From the NCBI GenBank assembly GCA_964629875.1, contig CAZVRK010000011.1:1-64000 (forward strand): 64,000 nt of DNA, read 5' to 3'. The position numbers and the translations under genes were made by a program. Below are positions 1 through 9,678 of the stretch, piece by piece (positions within the stretch are counted from its first letter, which is position 1; every line of letters begins with the position of its first letter). The notes under the pieces are model-generated. The model ran no database searches and was not told where the DNA came from. It saw only the letters and a program-made list of their open reading frames with translations. The stretch is from UBA3495 sp964629875 (lineage in GTDB: Bacteria > Chloroflexota > Dehalococcoidia > Lucifugimonadales > UBA3495).

Positions 1-147
1 TGAATTGATGAAATAACACTCTAAGATGGACGTTGATGTAAGTGTTGCGATGCCAACATAGGTATGCCCAGTCGGCGAAGAAGAATGAGAGATTTAGAAC
101 GAAGCTTCTAAATTAACAAAACAGAGGATATTAAGCACGAAATGAAG

Positions 148-224
148 TGGTGGGCGGTACTGGACTCGAACCAGTGACCTCTTGCGTGTCGAGCAAGTAC
201 TCTAACCAACTGAGCTAACCGCCC
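148..224 (-). tRNA. tRNA-Val (GAC anticodon)
   Basis: The minus strand folds as a full cloverleaf. A 7-bp acceptor stem pairs GGGCGGT with ACCGCCC. The D arm starts GCTC, the anticodon stem is CTTGC/GCAAG, the T arm contains GGTTCGAGTCC, and the discriminator A is followed by an encoded CCA (148-150). The 7-nt anticodon loop reads TCGACAC, which puts GAC at positions 34-36, so valine. Position 33 would be C instead of the near-universal U. No other tRNA is seen in the window. Confidence 0.93.
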
Positions 225-296
225 TCTATGCTTTACAGCTAACCCATATTACATGACATCCCACTACGTTGCATAGACTTCTAAGGGGTGGTCTGG

Positions 297-1739
297 CTAA
301 CTGCGGGATTTGCTGAAAGCAAATACTAGTGCACCTATCAGGATGATTATGGATCCCGCATGGAAAACATTTTGAAATGCTCCCATGAAAGCCAATACCT
401 CTAAGAGCGGTACGCTGATATTGCTACTAGCCAATGTTGCCATATGGAATCCTTTTGTTATGGCAAATAAAGCACCAACGGTTGCGACTGAAAACACTGT
501 TCCGAATGATTGAGCCATAGACAATGCTCCTGATGCAGTTCCAAGGCGATCTTTTCCAATGTTAGAGACTACTTGGTAATAAGCGGCGGATTGAAATAAT
601 CCTAGTCCCATCCCTACTAATGCTATGCAAAAGCCTATCTGAAACGGTGCGCTGTATTGCCCCAAATAAGCCATAGAAAATAGACCAGTTCCCAGGGAGG
701 AAAGCCCTATAAGTCCAATGATTTTATGGCCGACTTTATCTATGAAAAAACCAGCGGCTAGAGAACTACATGTGTTTACAGATGCCATTGAGGCTAGCAT
801 TATTCCTAAGAATAGCGCTCCTCTCTCTAGTATGTCGACGATGTAGAATGGGAATACGAACCAAATGACGAAGACACCCATGTGGGCAAGAAACATAGAG
901 GCTAGAGCTCCACTAAAGAACTGTGACTTCAGTAGTTGCCTGGGTATAACCGGATGGCTGGACAGTTTAGTAGTTCTCCAGAATATAGACAGTGAGATTG
1001 GTGCTAGGATGAGTAATATTATTACTGTTGGATCGTCCCATCCTATTGCTCTGCCTAAACGCAGACCAATGACTAGACTGCAGAGGCCGATCATCAATGT
1101 AATACTGCCTAGCAGATCTAAACGGTGGCTATCGCTATTAGAGTACGTTTGTTTCATCAAGAAAATAGCAATTAGCAATGCTATTATCGCGAAAGGGATT
1201 CTGAACAAGAATACTGATTCCCAAGAGAACCACAGCATCAACCATCCTGCACCGATTGTTCCACATAACATTCCTAATGCTTGGCTTCCGGTGGTAAATC
1301 CCATTGCTAGGCCTTGGCGTTTTTCCGGGAAGCTCAGGGATGCGATGGCTGGCGAAACAGCGTAAAGAGATCCGGTGCCTATCGCCTGAGTTATCCTGAA
1401 TACTACTACCCATCCAAGCGTATCTGACAAAGAAATGCATATCATTGAGGCTAGATAGATCGCGGTTCCTATCATGAATATTGTTCGTAGCCCGAAGCGG
1501 TCTGCTAGATTACCTATTCCGATTACTAGCCCAGCTCGGGTCGCAACGAAAACTACTATGACCCATTGAATCGAGTGAAGATCAGCATTCAATCCATTTC
1601 TCATCGCTGGCAGGGCGACATTTACGGATATATCGAGAGCAGCTAGAAACATTCCTAATCCCGCAGCTATCATAGAGACATATGCTGTCTTAGATGCCAA
1701 GTGTCGAGGTTGATGACTTTGGATGTTGTGCTGATCCAT
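297..1739 (-). CDS. MFS drug/H+ antiporter, DHA2 (14-TM) type
   Basis: A 480-residue inner-membrane transporter of the major facilitator superfamily. It probably exports small toxic compounds in exchange for protons. The DHA2-type motif LDISVNVALP lies at residues 35-44 in the first helix. Motif A, GNLADRFGLRTIF, lies at 76-88 between helices 2 and 3. Hydrophobic segments continue to the C-terminus, and the length suits the 14-helix EmrB/QacA branch. The substrate cannot be inferred. The gene is divergent from acs with about 170 bp between them, and no regulator gene is adjacent. Family assignment is secure; the exporter role is family-based inference. Confidence 0.85.
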   Translation of the reverse strand: MDQHNIQSHQPRHLASKTAYVSMIAAGLGMFLAALDISVNVALPAMRNGLNADLHSIQWVIVVFVATRAGLVIGIGNLADRFGLRTIFMIGTAIYLASMICISLSDTLGWVVVFRITQAIGTGSLYAVSPAIASLSFPEKRQGLAMGFTTGSQALGMLCGTIGAGWLMLWFSWESVFLFRIPFAIIALLIAIFLMKQTYSNSDSHRLDLLGSITLMIGLCSLVIGLRLGRAIGWDDPTVIILLILAPISLSIFWRTTKLSSHPVIPRQLLKSQFFSGALASMFLAHMGVFVIWFVFPFYIVDILERGALFLGIMLASMASVNTCSSLAAGFFIDKVGHKIIGLIGLSSLGTGLFSMAYLGQYSAPFQIGFCIALVGMGLGLFQSAAYYQVVSNIGKDRLGTASGALSMAQSFGTVFSVATVGALFAITKGFHMATLASSNISVPLLEVLAFMGAFQNVFHAGSIIILIGALVFAFSKSRS

Positions 1740-1909
1740 CCGATAATTCTAATGCACAGAACGTGATAAATCTCCAAACTAATTAGTTAAGTTAGGGTCT
1801 TTTCAAGTTTGCATAGATGGGTTGATCGTGTTACAAATTCGTTGGCGATTGTAGGGTTTAATATTACTTTATTCGTACCCTAAGCTTAATACGTTTTTGG
1901 AGGTGCCTT

Positions 1910-3862
1910 ATGGCGGAGAACATCGGGAGTATAGAGGCTCTACTACAAGAAGATAGGACCTTTCCGCCAAGTGAGGAGTTTAAGAAGCAAGCTAATATCA
2001 GCGATCCGGCTGTGTATGAAGAAGCGCAAAAGGACCCGGAGGCATTTTGGGAACGGTTTGCGGGAGAGCTGGATTGGTTTAAGAAATGGGACACTGTCTT
2101 AGAATGGAAGCCTCCGTTCGCGAAGTGGTTTGTTGGTGGTCAGTTGAACGTTTCCTACAACTGTATAGACCGGCATTTGAAGTCTGCTAGAAAAAATAAG
2201 GCGGCAATAATATGGGAAGGCGAACCGGGAGATTGGGCGGTCTACACATATAGGGACCTTTATAGGGAAGTATGCAAATTTGCCAATGGACTTAAAAGTC
2301 TTGGAGTGAAAAAAGGCGATCGTGTAACAATATATTTACCTATGGTTCCCGAATTGCCTATAGCAATGTTAGCCTGCGCTCGCATTGGTGCAGTGCACAG
2401 CGTAATATTTGGTGGGTTTAGCGCTGACTCGATCAGAGATCGTATCGAAGACTCCCAGTCAAAATTAATGATAACAGCGGACGGCGGCTACAGACGTGGC
2501 AACGTTGTACCTCTCAAACAAAATGCAGACGAAGCTATCATTGGGGATACTCCGGTGGAGCAAGTGGTAGTAGTTCGCCGGACTGGGACATCTGATGACC
2601 AGATGGTTGACGGTCGAGATGTTTGGTGGCATGAACTGGTAGCAGACCAGCCCCTTAATTGTGATCCCGAGCCGATGGATAGCGAGGACATGCTTTACAT
2701 GTTGTACACCAGTGGCACAACTGGAAAGCCTAAAGGCATAGTTCATACTACCGGGGGTTATCTCACCGGTACGTATGCCACTACCAAATGGGTCTTTGAT
2801 TTAAAAGAAGATGATGTTTATTGGTGTACAGCTGATATCGGATGGGTCACCGGCCATAGCTACATAGTGTATGGCCCCCTGGCTAATGGTGCGACTACTG
2901 TCATGTATGAGGGATCTCCAGACTATCCAGGTAGAGATAGGTTCTGGTCTATAGTTGAAAAATATGCTTGTACCATTCTATACACAGCTCCTACCGCTAT
3001 TAGAACTTTTATGAGATGGGGAGAGGATTTACCCGAATCTCACGATATGTCTAGCCTGAGGTTATTGGGGTCTGTGGGAGAACCTATAAACCCTGAAGCG
3101 TGGGTCTGGTATTGGAAAAACATAGGCGGAGGCCGATGTCCAGTCGTTGATACGTGGTGGCAGACCGAAACAGGATCTATATTAATAGCACCACTGCCTG
3201 GGATAACAACTCTGAAACCTGGTTCTGCAACACAAGCTTTTCCAGGGATTGATGCGGAGATATTAGATGAGGCTGGAAATTCAGTTGGTCCGGGCGGCGG
3301 GGGATATTTAGTTATCAACAAGCCTTGGCCGTCTATGTTGCGAAATATATACGGTGATCCGGAAAGATTTCAGGAGCAGTATTGGTCCAAGTATGAAAAC
3401 ACTTACTTCACTGGTGATGGAGCCAAGTTAGATGAAGATAGTTATTTTTGGCTTTTAGGACGAGTTGATGATGTTATCAACGTAGCTGCGCATAGGGTGA
3501 GCACAATGGAGGTCGAAAGCGCTCTGGTAGATAATCCCAAAGTCGCTGAGGCGGCCTGCATAGGTAGATCTGATGAAATAAAAGGGCAGGCCATTGTTGC
3601 GTTTGTCACAGTTAAGGAGAACATAGATACTTCGGACGCCCTGATAACTGAGTTAAAACAGCATGTTGCCACTAAGATAGGTCCAATTTGTAGACCAGAT
3701 GATATACATTTTGCAGCTGAATTGCCTAAGACTAGAAGTGGCAAGATAATGCGGAGACTGCTCAGAGATGTGGCAGAAGGGCGTGCTCTTGGTGATACTA
3801 CTACCCTGGCAGATCCCGCGGTCGTCGAATCTTTGAAAGAGCAATATGGGGACGAGGATTAA
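1910..3862 (+). CDS. acs: acetyl-CoA synthetase (AMP-forming)
   Basis: Activates acetate to acetyl-CoA through acetyl-AMP in the cytoplasm. The protein has 650 residues, the usual length for Acs. The nucleotide-binding loop YTSGTTGKPKG is at 266-276, and DTWWQTETG lies further on. The C-terminal PKTRSGKIMRR carries the conserved catalytic lysine, K612, the residue controlled by acetylation in other bacteria. The hinge region reads INVAAHRVSTMEVE where many Acs have INVSGHR(L/M)GT; I believe this is a natural subfamily variant and not damage. A GGAGG Shine-Dalgarno precedes the ATG. Together with the PDH-type genes downstream it points to acetyl-CoA as a local theme. Confidence 0.95.
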   Translation: MAENIGSIEALLQEDRTFPPSEEFKKQANISDPAVYEEAQKDPEAFWERFAGELDWFKKWDTVLEWKPPFAKWFVGGQLNVSYNCIDRHLKSARKNKAAIIWEGEPGDWAVYTYRDLYREVCKFANGLKSLGVKKGDRVTIYLPMVPELPIAMLACARIGAVHSVIFGGFSADSIRDRIEDSQSKLMITADGGYRRGNVVPLKQNADEAIIGDTPVEQVVVVRRTGTSDDQMVDGRDVWWHELVADQPLNCDPEPMDSEDMLYMLYTSGTTGKPKGIVHTTGGYLTGTYATTKWVFDLKEDDVYWCTADIGWVTGHSYIVYGPLANGATTVMYEGSPDYPGRDRFWSIVEKYACTILYTAPTAIRTFMRWGEDLPESHDMSSLRLLGSVGEPINPEAWVWYWKNIGGGRCPVVDTWWQTETGSILIAPLPGITTLKPGSATQAFPGIDAEILDEAGNSVGPGGGGYLVINKPWPSMLRNIYGDPERFQEQYWSKYENTYFTGDGAKLDEDSYFWLLGRVDDVINVAAHRVSTMEVESALVDNPKVAEAACIGRSDEIKGQAIVAFVTVKENIDTSDALITELKQHVATKIGPICRPDDIHFAAELPKTRSGKIMRRLLRDVAEGRALGDTTTLADPAVVESLKEQYGDED

Positions 3863-3892
3863 TTCTGGTGGGAGCGATAGACTACTGAGTCT

Positions 3893-3901
3893 TGATATAA
3901 T
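3893..3901 (+). promoter_or_regulatory. candidate extended -10 promoter before gatB
   Basis: TGATATAAT is a perfect -10 hexamer with an upstream TGn extension, 33 bp before the gatB ATG. The -35 region is weak, as often seen with extended -10 promoters. It is preceded by a small AGACT/AGTCT inverted repeat after acs. Sequence match only. Confidence 0.4.
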
Positions 3902-3934
3902 TAGTCTCTACATATGAGTAATGATTAGGATGAG

Positions 3935-5404
3935 ATGGAATACGAATCAGTCATAGGGCTGGAAGTACACGTTCAATTAAAGACCAAAAGTAAAATGTTT
4001 TGTGGATGTCCGGCAGGATACCAAGATAGTGTGGCTAATAGTGCGGTGTGCCCTGTTTGTTTAGGACTCCCTGGAGCCTTGCCTGTTATTAATGGAAAGG
4101 CTGTCGAATTTACTGTTATGACAGGGCTAGCCTTAAGTTGTGACATACCTGAACATTCGAAATTTGATCGGAAGAATTATCCTTATCCTGATCTTATGAA
4201 GGGTTATCAAATATCCCAATTTGATATGCCTTTAGCAGTGCACGGGATATTGGAAATTGATGTTGAAGGTACGAAACGTTCCATAGGAATAGATCGTGTG
4301 CACTTGGAAGAAGACGCTGCAAAACTGCAGCATCATACAGGGTCTTCAGATGATTCCTATAGTTTGGTTGATGTTAATCGCGCTGGTGTGCCGTTAATGG
4401 AAATCGTTAGTGACCCTGATATGCGATCAGCTGATGAGGCACGGTCATACCTGACTACCCTACATGGCATAGTGCAATATCTTGGAGTGTCTGCAGCTAG
4501 CATGCAAGAGGGTAATTTTCGCTGCGACGCGAATGTAAGTCTCAGGCCAAAAGGAAGTGATACTTACGGAACAAAAACCGAAGTGAAAAACATGAATAGT
4601 TTCAGGTCGGTTTACCTAGCTATCAATTATGAGATTGAGCGACAAACTAAAATACTAGAAGAAGGTGGGAATATAACTCAAGAAACTCGTGGGTGGGTTG
4701 ATGACAGGGAAGTTACTGTTTCACAGCGTAGTAAGGAACAGGCTCACGATTATAGATACTTCCCAGAGCCAGATTTGCCTCCGCTAGTCATTCGTCCTGA
4801 CTGGGTTAAAGAAATCAAGGATAGTTTGCCAGAGCTGGCACAGAACAAGCATGATAGGTTTATAAACGATCATAAACTTTCTGAATATGATGCCGCTCAA
4901 CTGACATCGTCCAAATCTGTAGCTGATTACTATGAATCAGTTATCGAGTTTTATGACGTGAGTGCTGGTCAATTACCACAGTTTGCAAAACAGGCAAGCA
5001 ATTGGATTCTTGGTGATTTGACTAGATTGCTGAACTCCACAGAGCAATCTATAGAAGAGTGTAAATTCATACCCAATCATTTGAATGATCTGATAAGACT
5101 GGTGGATTCTGATACACTAAGTGTAACAATGGCTAAAACAGTTCTTGAGGAAGCTTTCGGTAGTGGGGTAAACCCTAGTAAAATAGTTTCTGATAAAGGG
5201 TTGGCTCAGATCAACGATTCTAGTGTTGTAGAGACAGCAGTAGTCGATGTGATCAATGGCAATCCTAAAGCGGTGGAAGATTATCATAACGGTAAGGAAA
5301 GCGCCGCTAAGTTTTTGGTAGGCCAAGTCATGAAGTTAACTAAAGGCCAAGCTAAACCGGATTTAGTACAGTCATTAATAATAGAAAAATTAGAGCATGT
5401 GTAG
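3935..5404 (+). CDS. gatB: Asp-tRNA(Asn)/Glu-tRNA(Gln) amidotransferase subunit B
   Basis: The tRNA-binding and kinase-like subunit of GatCAB, which converts mischarged Glu-tRNA(Gln) or Asp-tRNA(Asn) to the correct amide form. The 489 residues match the family. The N-terminus GLEVHVQLKTKSKMFCGCP is diagnostic. The zinc-binding cysteines are C23, C25, C39 and C42 (CxC...CxxC). The conserved RKNYPYPDLMKGYQISQFD follows, and a YqeY-like helical tail closes the protein. gatA and gatC are not in the window, so the complex is encoded at more than one locus. It begins a run of same-strand genes with secG only 20 bp downstream. Confidence 0.97.
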   Translation: MEYESVIGLEVHVQLKTKSKMFCGCPAGYQDSVANSAVCPVCLGLPGALPVINGKAVEFTVMTGLALSCDIPEHSKFDRKNYPYPDLMKGYQISQFDMPLAVHGILEIDVEGTKRSIGIDRVHLEEDAAKLQHHTGSSDDSYSLVDVNRAGVPLMEIVSDPDMRSADEARSYLTTLHGIVQYLGVSAASMQEGNFRCDANVSLRPKGSDTYGTKTEVKNMNSFRSVYLAINYEIERQTKILEEGGNITQETRGWVDDREVTVSQRSKEQAHDYRYFPEPDLPPLVIRPDWVKEIKDSLPELAQNKHDRFINDHKLSEYDAAQLTSSKSVADYYESVIEFYDVSAGQLPQFAKQASNWILGDLTRLLNSTEQSIEECKFIPNHLNDLIRLVDSDTLSVTMAKTVLEEAFGSGVNPSKIVSDKGLAQINDSSVVETAVVDVINGNPKAVEDYHNGKESAAKFLVGQVMKLTKGQAKPDLVQSLIIEKLEHV

Positions 5405-5424
5405 CAAAATAAGGTAGTGCCGTA

Positions 5425-5637
5425 ATGTCGTTTTTAAACATAGCACAAATACTGGTCTCTGTAGTCTTGGTTCTAGTGATATTATCTCAAGTTAGAGAAG
5501 GTGGGTCAGGGCTCTTCGGGAGTGCGCAGAATGGGGTCCGTACACGTCGGGGTTTGGAGCGAACGTTGTACCAGTTCACCATAATTCTGATAGCCTTATT
5601 TTTAATAATCTCCGTTATAAGTGTCCGGTTAGCTTAA
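5425..5637 (+). CDS. secG: protein translocase subunit SecG
   Basis: A 70-residue protein with two membrane helices (about residues 4-22 and 47-68). The short loop carries the characteristic EGGSGLFGSAQNG segment. SecG is the auxiliary subunit of the SecYEG channel and makes export more efficient. Length and topology are typical. It lies between gatB and the SAM hydrolase gene with short gaps and is probably cotranscribed with gatB. Confidence 0.93.
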   Translation: MSFLNIAQILVSVVLVLVILSQVREGGSGLFGSAQNGVRTRRGLERTLYQFTIILIALFLIISVISVRLA

Positions 5638-5665
5638 GGACTATATTTCGCAGCAATATCAATAG

Positions 5666-6508
5666 ATGGTAATGAGTAGAGTTCCAATTGTTCTAACGAC
5701 CGATTTTGGTTTGGAAGATCCTTACGTCGGTGTGATGAAAGGAGTAATCTACCGTATCAACTCTGAAGCCCTGATAATTGATCATTCTCATTATGTGGAA
5801 CCTCAAAACATTGCTCATGCGGCAATGTTGCTATCTACGAGTTATAGTTATTTCCCTGATCAAGCTATACATGTCGCAGTGGTAGATCCTGGGGTAGGGA
5901 CAGAACGCTCTGCCCTTATAATTATGACTCCTCGTGCCTATCTGGTCGGCCCTGATAACGGATTGTTTTCCGGAATAGTCAGTAAATATTTGGAAAAATC
6001 TCAAAGCCAAACTCCTAATATTGATATCCCTTCAGAATGTAAGGCCTTCAGGATAACTAACTCGCAAGTATTTTTGACACCGACTAGCGACACTTTTCAC
6101 GGAAGAGATATATTTGCCCCTGTAGGTGCCCACTTAAGTTTAGGTGTACCCCCATCCGAGCTAGGCGAGCCAGTAGAATCCATAGTTGGTGAGACATGTC
6201 CGGAGTTAACTATCACCACGGATAAAATAGTTGGCGAAGTAATTTACGTGGATCATTTCGGTAACTTGATCACAAACATACCGAATATCCTCGTAGACGA
6301 ATATGTAAATGTGGCAGTAGAAACGTCAGGGTGTTATATAGGGTCTATCCAGAGAACATTTAATGATTCGTATACAGTGGCATCTGACGTACCAATCGCA
6401 CTCTTAGGTAGCAATGGGTATTTGGAAATTGCTTTCCCTAATGGAAGTGCGGCGAGCTTTTTGTCTCTCTCTTCAGGTTCGGAAGTAATTCTCCATAAAT
6501 CAACCTAG
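5666..6508 (+). CDS. SAM hydroxide adenosyltransferase (DUF62 family)
   Basis: A 280-residue member of the fluorinase/chlorinase superfamily. Ordinary members split S-adenosylmethionine with water to adenosine and methionine. Visible motifs are TTDFGLEDPYVG at 11-22 (SAM-site aspartate D13), VVDPGVGTER at 72-81 and FHGRDIFAP at 144-152. The D74-R81-H145 set matches the Asp-Arg-His triad that activates hydroxide in DUF62 hydrolases, so halide use is unlikely. YVDHFGNLITN marks the C-terminal domain. The physiological role of the family is poorly known. The start at 5666 could also be the in-frame ATG at 5672; neither has a strong ribosome site. Confidence 0.88.
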   Translation: MVMSRVPIVLTTDFGLEDPYVGVMKGVIYRINSEALIIDHSHYVEPQNIAHAAMLLSTSYSYFPDQAIHVAVVDPGVGTERSALIIMTPRAYLVGPDNGLFSGIVSKYLEKSQSQTPNIDIPSECKAFRITNSQVFLTPTSDTFHGRDIFAPVGAHLSLGVPPSELGEPVESIVGETCPELTITTDKIVGEVIYVDHFGNLITNIPNILVDEYVNVAVETSGCYIGSIQRTFNDSYTVASDVPIALLGSNGYLEIAFPNGSAASFLSLSSGSEVILHKST

Positions 6509-6600
6509 AACAATTTCCTATTGACATAGAATGACCTGATGCTACCATGAGATCCAATCGGGCTTGCACCCGGAATAAGATATCGTGGGAGAGAAATGTT

Positions 6601-7608
6601 ATGGATTTAAATCGCGATACCTTGATTAGTCTATACAAGACTATGACAACAATTCGTCATTTTGAGGAAAGAGGCATTCCAGAGACGGGTCAACGACAGA
6701 TGTCGGCATCAGTTCATTCTTCTGCAGGCCAGGAAGCAGTTCCTACTGGTATTTGTGCTCATTTAACGGACGAGGATTATATTGGTAGCACTCACAGAGG
6801 CCATGGACATTGTATAGCTAAAGGAGTTGATCCTAAAACTATGATGGCTGAACTGTTTGGTCGTTCCACAGGTAATAACAAGGGTAAAGGTGGATCGATG
6901 CACATAGCCGATATGAGTAAGGGAATGCTGGGAACGAACGGAGTAGTAGCGGCCAGCGTGCCGCTAGCAGTTGGGGCAGCATTAACCTCAAAATTAAGGA
7001 AATATGGCCGAGTGGCAGTAGCGTTTTTCGGAGATGGGGGAGCTAATCAGGGTGTTTTACATGAATGCATGAACTTAGCTTCTGTCTGGAAGTTACCAGT
7101 CATATTTTGTTGTGAAAACAACGGGTATGCGGAATCAACTCCTGTTTCATATGGATTGTCTGTCGCTAATGTAGCTGATCGAGCTGCTGGATATGACATG
7201 CCTGGGATTCATGTTGATGGAATGGATGTGTTCGCCGTATATGAGGCCGCAGGAGAAGCGGTAGCTAGGGCGCGGGCAGGAGAGGGACCTTCATTGCTGG
7301 AATGCCGCACCTACAGGTTTTACGGCCATACAGTTTTCGATGATCCTCTAAGTTATAGAACTAAGGAAGAACAGGACTACTGGCGAAGCCGCGATCCTCT
7401 GAAGTTATTCAGGGAGATGGTTCTACCAGAGGGATTGGTTACTGAGGAAGAACTGGACCAAATGGATAATGAAGCTGAAGCCTTGATGGAAGAAGCTATT
7501 AAATTCGCCGACGATAGTCCGATGCCCGAGCCATTGGAACTCTACGACGATGTCTATGTTGATTACCCTGTCGATATGATGCGTCGCGGCGCAAATATGG
7601 ATATATAA
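6601..7608 (+). CDS. pdhA: 2-oxoacid (pyruvate/acetoin) dehydrogenase E1 component, alpha subunit
   Basis: The thiamine-diphosphate-dependent E1 alpha chain. With the beta chain it decarboxylates pyruvate or a related substrate and passes the acyl group to lipoyl-E2. The ThDP/Mg motif GDGGANQG is at 144-151 and closes with NN at 173-174; the phosphorylation-loop motif HRGHG is at 65-69. The start at 6601 is preferred (335 residues) because GGGAG lies just upstream; an ATG at 6547 would add 18 poorly conserved residues. The beta subunit gene follows 45 bp later. E2 and E3 are not in the window, so pyruvate is likely but acetoin or branched-chain acids remain possible. Confidence 0.92.
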   Translation: MDLNRDTLISLYKTMTTIRHFEERGIPETGQRQMSASVHSSAGQEAVPTGICAHLTDEDYIGSTHRGHGHCIAKGVDPKTMMAELFGRSTGNNKGKGGSMHIADMSKGMLGTNGVVAASVPLAVGAALTSKLRKYGRVAVAFFGDGGANQGVLHECMNLASVWKLPVIFCCENNGYAESTPVSYGLSVANVADRAAGYDMPGIHVDGMDVFAVYEAAGEAVARARAGEGPSLLECRTYRFYGHTVFDDPLSYRTKEEQDYWRSRDPLKLFREMVLPEGLVTEEELDQMDNEAEALMEEAIKFADDSPMPEPLELYDDVYVDYPVDMMRRGANMDI

Positions 7609-7653
7609 ATCCGATCATGATTTGATCTGTTATTTTCCAGATAGGAGTTTGGT

Positions 7654-8694
7654 ATGACTACAGATATTATGAGCACCACAGTAGATAGAGAAATTTTGTA
7701 TCGTGAAGCTATTAATGAAGCTCTTCGGCAAGAGATGGAGCTAGATGAAACCGTTATTATCATGGGTGAAGAGATAGCTGGTGGAGCAGGACTAGAACAT
7801 CTCGGTATTGTTGATGCTTGGGGTGGACCTTTCCGTACAACTGTCGGACTAATTCAACAGTTTGGAAGAGAGCGAATATTGGACACCCCTTTATCTGAAG
7901 CAGCCTTTGTAGGGACAGCGATAGGAGCAGCCTCTACTGGTATGCGAGCCGTTGCTGAACTCATGTTTGTGGATTTTGTTGGTGTGTGTATGGATCAGTT
8001 GCTAAACAATGCTGCCAAGATGCGGTATATGTTTGGTGGCCAGGTCAAAGTGCCTTTTGTTTTATTGACTCGAATTGGAGCCGGATTTGGGAGCGCAGCG
8101 CAACATTCGGAGTCATTTTACTCAATATTCAGTCATATCCCGGGCTTAAAAGGAGTCGTGCCATCAGATCCATATACAGCAAAAGGTCTGCTTACCGCAG
8201 CAATACGAGATGATGATCCGGTAGTTTATTTTGAGCATAAAGGGCTTTATCTTAATAAGGGTGCAGTGCCAGAAGAGTCCTATGTTATACCTTTGGGTAA
8301 GGCTCGGACAGTAAAACCTGGTAAGGATATTACGCTGGTTGGTATATCACGGATGACATGGGTTTGTACCGAAGCTGCAGAGGAACTCCAGAAACAGGGT
8401 GTAGATGCGGAGGTCATTGATTTACTTAGTGTGTCACCAATAGATTATGACCATATTATTGATTCAGTGCGACGCACTCATCGTTTGGTTGTAGTAGACG
8501 AAGACACTCCTGTGTGTAGTCTGGCGTCGGATATCTGTGCTAGGGTAGCTGAAGAGGCTTTTGATTATTTGGACGCACCTCCTTCGAGGGTAACTGCTCC
8601 TCATACACCAGTGCCATATAGTAGGCCTCTAGAAAATAATTATGTGCCTAATGCTGGAAGGGTAGTAAGAACGGTACAGGGTTTAGTGTCCTGA
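7654..8694 (+). CDS. pdhB: 2-oxoacid (pyruvate/acetoin) dehydrogenase E1 component, beta subunit
   Basis: A 346-residue E1 beta chain that pairs with the product of 6601-7608 to form the heterotetrameric E1. It carries the family block FGRERILDTPLSEAAFVGTA, the QLLNNAAKMRYMFGGQ region that shapes the active-site interface, and a C-terminal transketolase domain ending in TPVPYSRPLENNYVPN. The start at 7654 follows AGGAG; an in-frame ATG at 7669 is a weaker alternative. It is about 20 residues longer than typical E1 beta because of its N-terminal leader. The NHL gene is 40 bp downstream, with no lipoyl transferase gene beside it. Confidence 0.93.
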   Translation: MTTDIMSTTVDREILYREAINEALRQEMELDETVIIMGEEIAGGAGLEHLGIVDAWGGPFRTTVGLIQQFGRERILDTPLSEAAFVGTAIGAASTGMRAVAELMFVDFVGVCMDQLLNNAAKMRYMFGGQVKVPFVLLTRIGAGFGSAAQHSESFYSIFSHIPGLKGVVPSDPYTAKGLLTAAIRDDDPVVYFEHKGLYLNKGAVPEESYVIPLGKARTVKPGKDITLVGISRMTWVCTEAAEELQKQGVDAEVIDLLSVSPIDYDHIIDSVRRTHRLVVVDEDTPVCSLASDICARVAEEAFDYLDAPPSRVTAPHTPVPYSRPLENNYVPNAGRVVRTVQGLVS

Positions 8695-8734
8695 CCGATC
8701 TCTAGACAAATAATAAACACGAAAGGGGTTATAC

Positions 8735-9634
8735 ATGACTACTGTAGGAAGTGGAAAATATAGTTACGAACTTGTAGAGAGTTGGGCCAAACTTCCAGAT
8801 GGGGAAACCTTTGGGATGGTTAGTGCTGTAGCAACAGATTCAAAAGGAAATGTATATGGTTTCCAAAGAAAAGAGCCGCCAATAGTAATCTTTGATCCAG
8901 AAGGCAATTACATTGGATCATGGGGTTTGAGCGCTATCGAAAACCCACACGGCATATTTATAGAAGATGACATAGTTTACATAACTGATAGGGAAGACTC
9001 GGTCTGTCTGAAATATACATTGGACGGCAAGCCCCTACAGATATTGGGTGATCGTGGTGTCCATTCAGATACTGGTTGTGAAGTACCTGGTACCTTGGTG
9101 CCTAGAGCAGCAGGACCATTCAATTACCCAACAGAAATGGTTCCATCACCATCGGGTGATATATATGTATCTGACGGATACAGAAATGCCAGAGTCCACA
9201 GGTTCTCAGCTGACGGTCAACTCAAATCATCATGGGGACAGCCTGGTAAGGGTGGGCCGAATGAATTCCACTTGGTTCACAGCATGATGGTTGGCGCCGA
9301 CGGCCTACTGTACGTTTGTGATAGGGAAAATAACAGGGTTCAGATATTCGATGCTGACGGAGAATATCTGAATATGTGGACTGACCTACTCCGTCCTATG
9401 GATATATCACAGGATAAAGACGGAGTGTTCTGTATTAGTGAAGGCGGGAACGATGCCCGTCAGGGACATACAGAAGATACCGATTCCAGGATTAGCCTTA
9501 TGAATAATAAGGGTGAACTCTTGGCACGATGGATAATACGTGGTGGTCACGGTAGTTGGATTGCACCTAACGGTGACATATACGTTGGCGTCCCAGACGG
9601 CGTTGGTATTGATAAATACTCACGGAAAAGTTAG
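8735..9634 (+). CDS. NHL-repeat beta-propeller protein, PAL-like
   Basis: A 299-residue protein made almost wholly of NHL repeats, visible as recurring blocks such as GDIYVSDGYRNARVHRFSADG and LLYVCDRENNRVQIFDADG, each about 45-50 residues. It predicts a six-bladed propeller like the lyase domain of peptidyl-glycine alpha-amidating enzymes. There is no signal peptide. The His, Asp and Tyr residues are compatible with a PAL-like metal site, but I cannot confirm catalysis. It follows the PDH E1 genes after a GGGG-type ribosome site and ends before a convergent gene. Function unknown. Confidence 0.75.
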   Translation: MTTVGSGKYSYELVESWAKLPDGETFGMVSAVATDSKGNVYGFQRKEPPIVIFDPEGNYIGSWGLSAIENPHGIFIEDDIVYITDREDSVCLKYTLDGKPLQILGDRGVHSDTGCEVPGTLVPRAAGPFNYPTEMVPSPSGDIYVSDGYRNARVHRFSADGQLKSSWGQPGKGGPNEFHLVHSMMVGADGLLYVCDRENNRVQIFDADGEYLNMWTDLLRPMDISQDKDGVFCISEGGNDARQGHTEDTDSRISLMNNKGELLARWIIRGGHGSWIAPNGDIYVGVPDGVGIDKYSRKS

Positions 9635-9678
9635 TTAGGCGAATTCTAGTGTAGAGAATAATCTCTTTGGTATAGTAG

